Shown here one piece after another: positions 35,800 through 44,969 of a stretch of 64,000 nucleotides of DNA (position 1 is its first letter; every line of letters begins with the position of its first letter). The stretch covers positions 2,294,001 through 2,358,000 of the forward strand of contig NZ_CP138200.1 in assembly GCF_050859025.1 (NCBI RefSeq), in the 5' to 3' direction. Under the pieces are notes generated by a model. It ran no database searches. It was not told the origin of the DNA and saw only the letters and a program-made list of their open reading frames with translations. The position numbers and the translations under genes were made by a program. Origin of the DNA: Wukongibacter sp050859025. GTDB lineage: Bacteria > Bacillota > Clostridia > Peptostreptococcales > Caminicellaceae.

Positions 35800-36363
35800 C
35801 TATCCCTCATTTATTAAACCGGCCTTATTAAGGGCTGTTATGATCTCCAAAACTCTTTCAGGAGTAAGTCCCAATTTTTTAAACTCATTGTCCACTTCAA
35901 AATATTTCTTCCCAATCTCTTGAAGTTTTTTGTCTTCTATAAATAGCAAATCCTTTTTACCTGTTCTTCCAACTAAGTAGTCAATTGATATGTTAAAATA
36001 ATCGGCTAGTAAATAAAGGGTTTCAACAGTTGGAAAATTTTTTCCCTTTTCGTAGTTTGAAATAGTATTCTGAGGAATATTTATTACTCCTCCTAGATCG
36101 TGTTGGGTTAAGAAACGATCTTCTCGTAAATACTTTAATCTATTGCCAAAAATAGTTTTGTCAATATCATCGTATCCCAATAAAAATCTTGGGCTTACAT
36201 CAAAGTAATTGGCAAGCTTATTTAGTAGTTGATATGTAGGTGGTCTTTTATTACTTTCCCAAAAATAAATGGCTGCTTCACTAACTGAAAAAATTTTACC
36301 TAGCTCAGTTTGAGATAACCCCTTTTTTTCTCTTAAGCTTTTTAATTTTTCGCCCAACTTCAT
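35800..36363 (-). CDS. Tandem double-HTH (XRE) regulator, copy B
   Basis: A 187-residue paralogue of the protein at 19080, with the same two HTH domains (SLREKKGLSQTELGKIFSVS and YLREDRFLTQHDLGGVINIP) and the same helical tail (LQEIGKKYFEVDNEFKKLGL). About three quarters of positions agree by eye. It flanks the tRNA-Leu-associated accessory region on its left side. Confidence 0.9.
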   Translation of the reverse strand: MKLGEKLKSLREKKGLSQTELGKIFSVSEAAIYFWESNKRPPTYQLLNKLANYFDVSPRFLLGYDDIDKTIFGNRLKYLREDRFLTQHDLGGVINIPQNTISNYEKGKNFPTVETLYLLADYFNISIDYLVGRTGKKDLLFIEDKKLQEIGKKYFEVDNEFKKLGLTPERVLEIITALNKAGLINEG

Positions 36364-37278
36364 AAATATAACATCCTTCCAATTATAAAATATTTGTGTG
36401 AAAAACCTCTTTACTAAATCTTACCAAAATATTATATAAATTGGAATTATATATTACTAGTATATATTTTTAAAGTAGTTTTAGATGGTAATAAGCATAT
36501 ATTATTTTTGAAAATTAATACAATTAAGATTACATAATTCTACTTAATAATAAGGAGATTAATGATTATATTAAGCTTGAGAGCTAAGTATAATGGCTAG
36601 AAAGAAGATATAAGTTAAGTTTTAGTATGTGTTAACTATGTATAAAAAGTTTTTATAGGAATTGAGATGGGACGATTTACCAAGCTGACCTAGAGAGGAA
36701 AAATGGGTATAAAGAACTAGGTTGTTAGAGACTGGTTTTGGTGATGGTGTCGAAAGAGGGGCTAGAACTCTCACTGTATTACTACAAACGGATTTTGAGA
36801 AGGTTGCGGTATGTGATGATTAAGTTTAAGAAGTGGTAAAACGTAGTAATTACAATATATAAAGAGGTTTTGAAAATTAACTCATATTGAAGAAAATTAG
36901 TAAAAAGTACTTAACAAGCAAGAAAAAGGCAAGAAGTATGACTAAACATAGCTTGGGGGAAGTAACAATAGGAACACATGAGGTCAGTTAATAAATTTCA
37001 TAGTTTTCTCATGTTGTTTAAAATTTTGAAGGAAAAGGACAATTATGTAAAATAATTATATAATTAAAGATACAAAATATAAGAGTGTAAATAAATTTGT
37101 GTCTGGTTACTATAAACAATTTTTTCAGTATATTCAAACTTGAAATTCCGTTAAGATTGTAGTTTACTGATAACTCGGACCTTTGCAGATTCTCAAGTTT
37201 GAACAGATATAGTGGTTAACAGATTTATAGAAAATGAAAGATTGTACTGCGTCTTTATGCAGAATTAATAGGAACTAC
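36364..37278. other. Gene-free region with tRNA-Leu relic
   Basis: About 0.9 kb with no credible gene; short frames are broken and lack ribosome binding sites. It contains the degraded tRNA-Leu 3' fragment listed next. Near 37130-37195 there is an inverted TTCAAACTTGA/TCAAGTTTGAA pair about 50 bases apart. Confidence 0.5.
36700..36799 (-). pseudogene. Degraded tRNA-Leu 3' fragment with terminator relic (outermost copy)
   Basis: Read on the minus strand, 36745-36799 matches the 3' half of the intact tRNA-Leu at 46253 with several substitutions. It keeps the terminal TGG (CCA), the T-arm, variable-arm and anticodon-loop order, and stops at GAG. The match continues into the flanking terminator (GGGTATAAAGAACTAGG...). 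It breaks at the same anticodon-arm position as the better fragment at 39445. Confidence 0.75.
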
Positions 37279-38019
37279 TTAAAGTGTTAGTTTATATATC
37301 AGTTTTTCTTTGAATGAATATATTTCATTCCAAATATCCGGGAATTCCTTGTCACAGTTTGGTTCTATTTCTGTTGCTATCTTAGCAATTGAATATTGAT
37401 TATCCCATTTATAAGTTTCTGGTTTATAATACTTTGTTCCTAAAAATTTTAATCGTTTACTAGCTATTAAATATGGTAATTCTGGAAATCTATTTACACC
37501 CACTGAAAATGAAAAATCAATTAAAATTAATTTATCTATTTTATCATTTCTATTTCGTGTTACAATAATATTCTTAGGATGGATGTCACGATGAACAATT
37601 TTCTCCTCATCAAGAATTTTCATTATATCTATTAACTGCAATAGGATTCTTTTTTTTTGTTTTTTATTGTGTAACAGCTCATATCTTAAATCCAAGTTGC
37701 TTAAAACATCATTTAGCATGATACCTTCAATAAATTCAAAGGCTACAAATGGAAAGTCATTATCTTCATAACAAATAACGTTAGAAAAGTAGGGTGAATT
37801 TTTAAATTTAGGTAATTGAAGTATTTGTGCTTCGCGGGTTGAAGAACCGCAATAATTCATATCATATTTTATAAAAATTTTATTATCAGTTTCTATAACA
37901 TTTCCTTTAAAAAAAATATTTGATTTTCCTACTGTCGGTGGATATATTTGCTCTATATTATTAATCTGATAGTTTTGTTGTAAATATTCTAAAAATCTTT
38001 CTTTGTTTTGAAGCATCAT
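37279..38019 (-). CDS. Protein-kinase-fold phosphotransferase, unknown substrate
   Basis: About 246 residues. The catalytic loop HRDIHPKNIIV is clear. The metal-binding segment reads IDFSFSV, with Ser where kinases usually have Gly. FIKYDMNYCGSSTREAQIL supplies a candidate ATP-binding Lys. It resembles small bacterial serine/threonine or sugar kinases rather than a receptor-type kinase. The ATG at 38019 is chosen because GGGGAG lies inside the end of the upstream gene, one base from overlap, so the two are coupled. Confidence 0.75.
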   Translation of the reverse strand: MMLQNKERFLEYLQQNYQINNIEQIYPPTVGKSNIFFKGNVIETDNKIFIKYDMNYCGSSTREAQILQLPKFKNSPYFSNVICYEDNDFPFVAFEFIEGIMLNDVLSNLDLRYELLHNKKQKKRILLQLIDIMKILDEEKIVHRDIHPKNIIVTRNRNDKIDKLILIDFSFSVGVNRFPELPYLIASKRLKFLGTKYYKPETYKWDNQYSIAKIATEIEPNCDKEFPDIWNEIYSFKEKLIYKLTL

Positions 38020-38020
38020 T

Positions 38021-39094
38021 TTAAATCTCCCCAACTAATTTTCGATTTATGAAGACAGATAAATCGATTGGCGTACTATATTTGTAATTCATTTGATTTA
38101 AGTATTTATCTAAAAATAGTTTCAAATCATTAGTACTATTAAATAATTCTTCAGATATACTATTTATATTAAGCTTTTTAGATAAATTGATTAGTTTTTT
38201 TCTATAATCTGATGCAAATTTGCTTTTATGAACAATCGCATGATACAATAGGCTATAAAAATAGTCGTAATCATTTGGCACATAAAAACCTTGCTCTGTC
38301 AAAATTTTGTTTTTCAAGATTGATTCTTCCCATGATTGATCGTAGTATCCATCTCCAACATAACGAAAATCAAATTGTATTTCTTCTCCAGCTATTTTCA
38401 CCCTATTCTGAACCCTATATGGTTGTTTAAATACTTTTTTTGCATTGGCAATAAAACATATATCTTGATAACTATCTGTTAAAATATCAATATCACCATG
38501 AGATTTCATTATATATTGCTCAGGAAGACATTCATAATTTCTTAAAATCACATAGTCTATTGTTGCATTTAGAATGGTTAGAAGCTGTTTCATACTCTTC
38601 CATCCCTTTGTACCAACTAAGTCCATATGAATATCTGCTATTACACCATCCCATTCCTTGTTATATTTGCTAAAAAAACTTTTTGAATCAGTATCTAATA
38701 ATAAGGCTAAATCATGATTTGTTTCTGTTGTAGAATTTGTGGCATGTATTTTATGTCCTCCACCAGTCCATTTTCTATATAGCATTTTTGCATCAAATAT
38801 ATTAACATTTACTTTTTTAGTTCCTTTTGAAGTCTTTCTTTCATCATACTTTGGATTTTTATCCTTAATAATCACTAGCATAAAAGGACCTGCACCACAA
38901 TGCTTTTCTTTATTACTTTCTGGAGGTAAATTTCTTCCATAAAATCTTGTCAGATTTGTAGCAAAATGTTCTTGACTCCAATAGTTCTTGAAGACCTTAA
39001 CAATTTTAAATTTTTTTCTGATATCATTTAATATTCTGTCCCAATGAGCTTTGCTTTTTTCCCATAAAATAAATAGATGTAGCTCTGATTTCAT
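38021..39094 (-). CDS. Nucleotidyltransferase-like protein, unknown
   Basis: A 357-residue two-part protein. The N-terminal half carries KIHATNSTTETNHDLALLLD. The C-terminal half has YIMKSHGDIDILTDS, a G-x-D-x-D-type nucleotidyltransferase signature, and DYDYFYSLLYHAIVHK. Similar proteins occur in surface-polysaccharide loci, but no such locus is here. It forms a tight two-gene unit with the kinase-like gene, between two tRNA-Leu fragments. The ATG follows GAGGGGGC. Confidence 0.7.
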   Translation of the reverse strand: MKSELHLFILWEKSKAHWDRILNDIRKKFKIVKVFKNYWSQEHFATNLTRFYGRNLPPESNKEKHCGAGPFMLVIIKDKNPKYDERKTSKGTKKVNVNIFDAKMLYRKWTGGGHKIHATNSTTETNHDLALLLDTDSKSFFSKYNKEWDGVIADIHMDLVGTKGWKSMKQLLTILNATIDYVILRNYECLPEQYIMKSHGDIDILTDSYQDICFIANAKKVFKQPYRVQNRVKIAGEEIQFDFRYVGDGYYDQSWEESILKNKILTEQGFYVPNDYDYFYSLLYHAIVHKSKFASDYRKKLINLSKKLNINSISEELFNSTNDLKLFLDKYLNQMNYKYSTPIDLSVFINRKLVGEI

Positions 39095-39408
39095 TTAATT
39101 AGCCCCCTCATATCTATATAAAACATAGAAAGTATTGTAAATGTTATTTTGGAAAAATGGTTATATAAATTCGCAGTATACAAAATTAGAAGCTAAAATT
39201 TTATTTAGCGAAATATAGATAAAAATTACTCCCTTTAATAAAATTTTTAATGAATTTATCTAATGATTATATATACATTATATTTCCCATTAAAGTATAT
39301 GTGTTGATTAACTTCAAAGTGTGTTAATTGATTAATGTTGTTTATTTATATTATGATAAGTGACAGTTCTTCGTCACTACGAGTTTCATTATAATTGCTA
39401 AGATATTA

Positions 39409-39500
39409 AAAAACTAGGTATCAGTTAAAACCTAGTTTTAGCAATGGTGCCGAAAGGGGGACTCGAACCCCCACGGTATTGCTACCAACGGATCTTGAGT
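39409..39500 (-). pseudogene. tRNA-Leu 3' fragment with terminator (middle copy)
   Basis: On the minus strand, 39445-39500 is nearly identical to the 3' 56 bases of tRNA-Leu(CAA) at 46253, including CCA, T-arm, long variable arm and anticodon stem 3' side. After GAGT the similarity ends abruptly. The tRNA's terminator hairpin (AACTAGG...CCTAGTT) is duplicated too at 39413-39440. The pattern is that of an attachment-site copy left by integration into the tRNA. Confidence 0.88.
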
Positions 39501-39543
39501 GCCGCAAAATTTGACAAAAATCGCTATAAACCTTGAAAAAAAG

Positions 39544-39575
39544 TATCAAGGGGACGGAGATAATGACACCATTTA
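39544..39575. repeat. GGGACGGAG repeat, partial copy
   Basis: GTATCAAGGGGACGGAGATA continuing to ATGACACCATTT. Only the left half of the hairpin element is present. It directly interrupts the creatininase remnant. Confidence 0.7.
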
Positions 39576-39694
39576 GGAAGATGATCGCCATGCTCCTTTG
39601 ACCCACCACCGATAGGTAGTACTATAATGGTATCATTAGTTATTACTTCTTTGCATCTTGCATAGGTTATATCACTGATATGTATACCTCTCAT
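39576..39694 (-). pseudogene. Creatininase-family protein, N-terminal remnant
   Basis: From an ATG at 39694 with GGAGGGA upstream, about 40 codons read MRGIHISDITYARCKEVI... and LPIGGGSKEHGDHLPKW. This matches the creatininase N-terminus, where PIG-x-x-E-x-H-G-x-H-L-P carries metal ligands. The frame then runs into the GGGACGGAG repeat and ends without the rest of the ~240-residue enzyme. It is a truncated gene at the left edge of the accessory segment. Confidence 0.75.
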
Positions 39695-40037
39695 AATCTA
39701 TTTCCCTCCAATAATCTAAGAAATTTTAAAATATATCCCTGTTATCTTTATACATTATAATTTTAATAAAGTAAACAAAGGTGAAAGTGAATGTATCTAA
39801 GATGTTATTATGCACGCAGAGCTATTGATGAATATTCTAAACTGAATGATATAGATGCCCTTGACAACCCCATTTTTTTATGTCCAAAATCAGAAAGGAA
39901 AAGATGAGGAGTTTTTTTAAAAGCAAGGAAGAAAAAGCGATAATAAGTGAATTATGTATACCTACTCCATTAATTATTCACAATGATTCACAAATATATT
40001 ATAATAGGGAATATGGAGTGAAATGAGGGGGATAGTT

Positions 40038-42713
40038 ATGAAAATATTAAAGACCATTATAGTTGTTTTAGTTACTTTTATATTCACATATACGTGTGTT
40101 ATAGCTGATGAAGTGCCATTAGGAACTGAAATTGGCATATTTACGACAAGCAATGACATCATATATATTAATGACCAGAGGGTTCAAGGATATACTGTAG
40201 AAAATGAAGTGGCTATCTGTATTGAGGACTTAATACATTGTGGTTTTGATGGCAACTGGGACTCAGTACTTAGGGAAAGCACCTTAGAATATAATGGGAA
40301 TAAAAAAAGCAGTAATTCAAATAAAATAATCAAGTCCAAAATCGATGGAAACAGTATAGTGCGAACAGATGTGAAGATTTATTTAGATGGGGATAGAATA
40401 AAAGCATACTCGACAGGAGAATATTCTTTAGTAAAAATTATAGATTTGATTGATTTTGCCAAAATTGAAAAGGGAAAGACTGTTAATATAACAATAAATG
40501 ACGAAACACTTAACAAACCAGATATAGTGATATTTAAGGATAAGCAATTACAGCAAATGGTAAGGCAAAAACTAAATAGGCCATATGGAAGATTATTTAT
40601 GAAGTCCCTAATAGGAATAGAAAGTATCTCAGAAGATGAAACAAAGCAAATAGAAAACCTAGAGGGAATTGAAAATTTAACGAATCTTAAGGAGCTAAAA
40701 CTAAGCTCAGTTATTAGACCAGAAGATGGAGAGTTATTAAAAAAGCTGTCAAATTTGAAAAGCATTAAACTAGGTAGAGAATCGGGATATGGTCTTGAGT
40801 TTTTAAAGGAATTGAAAGTTCTTGAAGATTTGGAGATTGAGACTGTATGGTCTGTAAAAACAATAGGAGAACTAACTAATCTTAGAAAACTATCACTTAG
40901 AACGAAAGCCCGTGACATTAGTTCATTATCAAACTTAAAAAAGCTAGAAGAATTAACCCTTGATTCATATAGTAGTGAAAGCCCAGAGCTAGGTAAAAGA
41001 AAACCAGATATAGGTAAAGCCCTATTGGAATTGGATAATCTTAGAAAACTAAAGCTATATGTTACACCTCTAGACTTAGTAAGTGGTAAATATTTAGGAA
41101 TTAAAGAACTAGATTTTTTAGATGATTTTGAATTGCTTTTAAATGTTAGAGATAATTATAGTTACAGTTATAATGACCTAAGTGACGATGTTAGAAATTT
41201 AACTAATTTAAAGGAGTTTACTAATGTAACTAAGTTAAGTGTATATGAAAAAAAAGAAGGTACAAATAAAATAGCAGTGAGAAGTATAAAAGGTTTAGAA
41301 CATTTAAAAAACCTTAAAGAGTTAGATATAGATGCAGAGTATTTATGGCTTATGGATAATAATTCGCCTTTAAAAGAATTGAGACATTTAGAAAGGCTTT
41401 ACTTGAATAATCAATATATAGACAACTTAGAGTATTTTAAAGATATGTCTGAGCTAAAGGAGTTATATATATTAAATAATAGAAAAGAGATAGGTGACCT
41501 AAACATTTTAGGAAACTTCGAAAGCCTTGAAACATTAAAATTATCTTTTGCAAAAGGGATTAATATAAATAATAAACCTCTAAATATCTCTTCTTTAGCA
41601 AATTTACATATGCTAGAAAATATTGAGCTTACAGGATGTAAAGTTGATGACATTTCTTGGATTGAGGAATTAAAAAACTTAAAGACAATTAGCTTAGCCA
41701 ACAATAACATAGTGGATATATCACCGGTGGCAGGTTTAAGTAATGCTGAAGAAATAAATTTAGAATATAATAGAATAATAGATATTTATCCTATTATTGA
41801 TAAGAAAAAATTAAAAAGACTAGATGTATCCTATAATGATGGTTTGATAATTCCAATTGATTTTTATCTGCCTAATCTTGAGGTTTTAGAGTGGGAAGGA
41901 AATGACATAAATAATGTTACATTCAATCAAAAGATGCTTAGACTTAAAAAACTAAATCTTTCATGTAATAACTTAGAAACAATTAAGGGAATTGAAAACA
42001 TATCTAATGTAGAGGAGTTAGATTTGGATGGAAATAATATATCCGATTTAGATTTTCTAGCAGGTATGGTTAACTTAAAGGTACTTTCTCTAAATCATAA
42101 TAAAATTGAAGATATTAATCCCTTAATGAACCTAACTTATTTAGAGTCACTAGATATAGGAGAAAATAAAATACATGATATAAATCCAATTTTTAGTCTT
42201 ACTAATTTGAAAAGTCTAAACTTAAATGAAATTATGGTAAGAGAGATTTTAGGAGAGACGAAGAAATCAAAGAATTCTAGATACTTTGAAGATGTAAAAA
42301 CAAGTGTTAAGGACTTTGATGCTACAACAGATGTTGTTAAAATAGAACTTGAGTTTTATAACTTTTTACAAAATTGTGGATTCGAGTTGCTTGACGAATC
42401 AGGAGAGAAGACTGCTTTACTAATTGCTCCTGTTTTAGGCTTACCTAGTGGTGAATGGAGAAGTGCTTTAGGCTATAAAATGCCTGGAGATGATGGACTT
42501 GGGCTGCAATTATTTACTGAATATAGTCCTGAAAAAATGCCTATAAAAGTTACGATTATAGCTGATGTTGATAAACAACAAGCTGATATTTATGTAGATG
42601 GAGAGCTGAAACTAGAAAAAATGAGGTTTGATGAATCAGTTGAAAACATTGGTAGATGTGTATTATATGGAAATGTTAGATTGAAAGGCATAAAGAAGAG
42701 TTCAAATGAATAA
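40038..42713 (+). CDS. Secreted leucine-rich-repeat protein
   Basis: An 891-residue exported protein. A signal peptide (MKILKTIIVVLVTFIFTYTCVIA) is followed by a stalk-like domain (~30-160) and then a long series of ~22-residue internalin-type repeats (for example LTNLKELKLS, LKNLKTISLANNNIVDISP). A non-repeat C-terminal beta domain follows (IKVTIIADVDKQQADIYVDG). No LPXTG anchor or membrane tail is seen, so it is probably released or wall-associated non-covalently. LRR surfaces usually bind proteins. The ATG at 40038 follows GAGGGGGA. It is the largest gene of the tRNA-linked segment. Confidence 0.87.
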   Translation: MKILKTIIVVLVTFIFTYTCVIADEVPLGTEIGIFTTSNDIIYINDQRVQGYTVENEVAICIEDLIHCGFDGNWDSVLRESTLEYNGNKKSSNSNKIIKSKIDGNSIVRTDVKIYLDGDRIKAYSTGEYSLVKIIDLIDFAKIEKGKTVNITINDETLNKPDIVIFKDKQLQQMVRQKLNRPYGRLFMKSLIGIESISEDETKQIENLEGIENLTNLKELKLSSVIRPEDGELLKKLSNLKSIKLGRESGYGLEFLKELKVLEDLEIETVWSVKTIGELTNLRKLSLRTKARDISSLSNLKKLEELTLDSYSSESPELGKRKPDIGKALLELDNLRKLKLYVTPLDLVSGKYLGIKELDFLDDFELLLNVRDNYSYSYNDLSDDVRNLTNLKEFTNVTKLSVYEKKEGTNKIAVRSIKGLEHLKNLKELDIDAEYLWLMDNNSPLKELRHLERLYLNNQYIDNLEYFKDMSELKELYILNNRKEIGDLNILGNFESLETLKLSFAKGININNKPLNISSLANLHMLENIELTGCKVDDISWIEELKNLKTISLANNNIVDISPVAGLSNAEEINLEYNRIIDIYPIIDKKKLKRLDVSYNDGLIIPIDFYLPNLEVLEWEGNDINNVTFNQKMLRLKKLNLSCNNLETIKGIENISNVEELDLDGNNISDLDFLAGMVNLKVLSLNHNKIEDINPLMNLTYLESLDIGENKIHDINPIFSLTNLKSLNLNEIMVREILGETKKSKNSRYFEDVKTSVKDFDATTDVVKIELEFYNFLQNCGFELLDESGEKTALLIAPVLGLPSGEWRSALGYKMPGDDGLGLQLFTEYSPEKMPIKVTIIADVDKQQADIYVDGELKLEKMRFDESVENIGRCVLYGNVRLKGIKKSSNE

Positions 42714-42807
42714 TAGTTTTTAGTATCATTAGAAAATAAATTCCAAAAGATAAAGGCAGTGGAGAAGGGTAAAGGGCCAGGCCCACTTCTAAACTTTGTG
42801 AATACAT

Positions 42808-42884
42808 AAGTGTCAATGGGACGGAGATAGTGACACCATTTAAAGACTTGGGTAAGGATGTCAACAACTCCGTTCTCTGACATG
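42808..42884. repeat. GGGACGGAG hairpin repeat, full copy
   Basis: TGTCAATGGGACGGAG at the left and CTCCGTTCTCTGACA at the right are inverted, with inner TGACACCATTT and GGATGTCA blocks. It lies after the LRR gene. Confidence 0.8.
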
Positions 42885-43023
42885 TTATAATAGAAGTCTG
42901 TTAGAAGGTCAAAGTATTAATATATCTTGATTTAACATGATTTTTAATGTATAAATATTAGATAAAATGTAACTAGAAAGCAATGTTAACTTATGATAAA
43001 ATAGTCTTAAGGAGTTGATTACT

Positions 43024-43299
43024 ATGGAAGATAAAACCTTTGAATTACTTACTAAAATGTATAGTGAAATGCAGAGTGGGCTTAAAGAAGTTCGTAATGA
43101 AATGCAAAACGGTTTTAAAGAAGTTAGACAAGATATTGTTAGACTAGAAAGCAAAATGGATGAAAACCATAAAGCACTTTATGATGGATATATACAGAAT
43201 AGTGAAGCAATAACTGAAATTAGAGAAGATATAAGGGAATTAAAATCTAGAGTTGAAAATCAAGAAATAGAATTACGTGTAATTAGAGGTGGTAAATAA
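43024..43299 (+). CDS. Small coiled-coil protein, type A (first copy)
   Basis: A 91-residue heptad-rich protein, MEDKTFELLTKMYSEMQSGL..., ending QEIELRVIRGGK. It is a paralogue of the genes at 44422, 44970 and 45487. The ATG 9 bases after AAGGAG is used. The upstream ~80 bases (GTATAAATATTAGATAAAAT...AGCAATGTTAACTTATGA) are conserved before the copies, implying separate promoters. The function of such clostridial coiled-coil proteins is not known. Confidence 0.75.
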   Translation: MEDKTFELLTKMYSEMQSGLKEVRNEMQNGFKEVRQDIVRLESKMDENHKALYDGYIQNSEAITEIREDIRELKSRVENQEIELRVIRGGK

Positions 43300-43366
43300 A
43301 CCTGTAACTATTTTGTCTTTTCTTTATGGAAGGCAATTTTTTTATGTATAAATGTAGAATAAACAA

Positions 43367-43397
43367 GTGTATCAATAACTCTGTCTCCCGACATTCA
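43367..43397. repeat. GGGACGGAG repeat, partial copy (right half)
   Basis: GTGTATCAATAACTCTGTCTCCCGACATTC resembles the right arm TGTCAACAACTCCGTCCCCTGACATG of the full elements. The left arm is absent. Confidence 0.5.
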
Positions 43398-43432
43398 TAC
43401 TAATAAATTAATCTTCTCAATAAAGAGGTGAA

Positions 43433-44191
43433 AAGATGGAAGAGGTACTGAAATTAATAATAGGTACGAAAGGAATAAATGCATATATAGTAATGGTGGG
43501 AATACTTATATTGAAGTTAAGTCCAGTAACACTTATATCATCGGTAGGAATTGAAAGAAAATTACAGTCAAAAGAAATGAATTGTATATATAAAATTGGG
43601 ATGTGTACATTGTTATCGCTAGCATCATCAGTTCTAATAAGTAGTATTTTAATGTTCCTTATGAAAACAGTAATTACAAAATTTAAGATAATCTATTATT
43701 TATCTATATTTATAGGATTTGCTATGTACGCATATATAAGCAGCAAAGATGCAAACCGAAATGATGACCTAATAAATTTTAAAAAGAGAATAAATAAGAT
43801 ATTTAAGAAAATGCATTATTTTGTTTCATTATATTTTGGAGTTTGGATACTTATAGTTATATATACTATTATGGAGGTTTGTAACAGCGAAATATTAAAA
43901 AATCAAACGCTTATATATCAGTATTGCTTTTTACTAATAATAAGTTTTATATTGATATTTTTAACGTCGATAATAGCGATTTATCCTTTGGTTAATATTG
44001 TAAACAAATTAAATCCAATTAATTATTATATTAATATTAATCAGAATAAATGGTATATTTTATATATGATTAAGAACAAGGAAATACTTTTGGGAGAAAA
44101 ATACGAATCTAGCGAATGTGAGAAATATAGAATTCTTAATAGGGATGAATTAGAAAAATATGATATATTCAAAGAAAGAAATGAAGAATAG
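43433..44191 (+). CDS. Integral membrane protein, unknown
   Basis: A protein of about 251 residues starting at the ATG near 43436, after AAAGAGGTGAAAAG. Five or so hydrophobic segments lie near residues 15-40, 55-75, 80-100, 128-150 and 160-185, followed by a charged cytoplasmic tail (NRDELEKYDIFKERNEE). No family is recognised. It sits between type A and type B coiled-coil genes in the tandem cluster. Confidence 0.68.
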   Translation, partial: KMEEVLKLIIGTKGINAYIVMVGILILKLSPVTLISSVGIERKLQSKEMNCIYKIGMCTLLSLASSVLISSILMFLMKTVITKFKIIYYLSIFIGFAMYAYISSKDANRNDDLINFKKRINKIFKKMHYFVSLYFGVWILIVIYTIMEVCNSEILKNQTLIYQYCFLLIISFILIFLTSIIAIYPLVNIVNKLNPINYYININQNKWYILYMIKNKEILLGEKYESSECEKYRILNRDELEKYDIFKERNEE

Positions 44192-44240
44192 GCGGTAGAT
44201 AATGGTTTTTTGTAGTATATCAATTGAATTAGCTTGTTGA

Positions 44241-44272
44241 TATGTGTTAAGGGAACGGCGTTAATTACAGCA
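44241..44272. repeat. GGGACGGAG repeat, diverged partial copy
   Basis: TATGTGTTAAGGGAACGGCG then TTAATTACAGCATAAACC. It marks the left boundary of the ~1065-bp tandem duplication, matching 45311. Confidence 0.5.
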
Positions 44273-44421
44273 TAAACCTTTAAAATGAGAGGTTCGTTTC
44301 CTAGTTTTGAGTAATTTGTGTTTCTTGATTTGGTATATTTTCAAATGTATAAATAATAGACAAAATGTAGCTAGAAAGTAATGTTAGCTTATGATAAAAT
44401 TAGTTTAAGGGGTTGATAGCT

Positions 44422-44709
44422 TTGGAAGATAAAACTTTTGAATTACTTGAAAAAATGTATGGTGAAATGCAGAGTGGTTTCAATAGACTGGATAAGAAAA
44501 TAGAGCAGGAAGTTGCTAGGTTAGATAGAAAAATAGAGCAAGAAACTGCTAAGATAGAGAATAAGATTGATGAGAACCACAAGGCTCTTTATGATGGATA
44601 TAAACAGAGTATAGAAGGAATAAATTGGCTTAAAAGGGATATTAAAGAATTAAAAGGTAAGGTTGAAAATCAAGAAATAGAATTACGTGTAATTAAAGGC
44701 GGTAAATAA
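44422..44709 (+). CDS. Small coiled-coil protein, type B (first copy)
   Basis: A 95-residue coiled-coil protein starting at TTG (LEDKTFELLEKMYGEMQSGF), 9 bases after AAGGGG and in the position of the type A ATG. It has internal repeats LDKKIEQEVARLDRKIEQE. It differs from 45487 by only two residues. A full GGGACGGAG element starts directly after its stop codon. Confidence 0.75.
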   Translation: MEDKTFELLEKMYGEMQSGFNRLDKKIEQEVARLDRKIEQETAKIENKIDENHKALYDGYKQSIEGINWLKRDIKELKGKVENQEIELRVIKGGK

Positions 44710-44785
44710 GTGTCAAGGGGACGGAGATGGTGACACCATTTAGAGACTTGGGTAAGGATGTCAACAACTCCGTCCCCTGACATGC
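44710..44785. repeat. GGGACGGAG hairpin repeat, best-preserved copy
   Basis: TGTCAAGGGGACGGAG...CTCCGTCCCCTGACA form a near-perfect outer stem. Inner TGGTGACACCA is itself a short palindrome. It abuts the stop codon of the type B gene. Confidence 0.85.
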
Positions 44786-44969
44786 CGTGAACCTTGAAAA
44801 TGTGAGGTCGATTTTTTATTTTTTTGCAATTCATATTAGAAGTCTGTTAGAAGGTCAAAGTATCAATATTTCTTGATTTTACATACTTTCTAATGTATAA
44901 ATATTAGATAAAATGTAACTAGAAAGCAATGTTAGCTTATGATAAAATAGTCTTAAGGAGTTGATTACT

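Noticed and set aside
39790..39906. Short frame MYLRCYYARRAIDEYSKL... of about 38 codons
   Set aside because: No strong start signal and no recognisable family. It lies in scarred DNA next to the creatininase remnant and is probably debris.
42590..42883. Minus-strand frames overlapping the LRR gene end
   Set aside because: Antisense shadows of the LRR gene and the GGGACGGAG repeat. The similar peptide tail WCHYLRP(I/L)DT also appears at 39550 because the repeat itself is shared.
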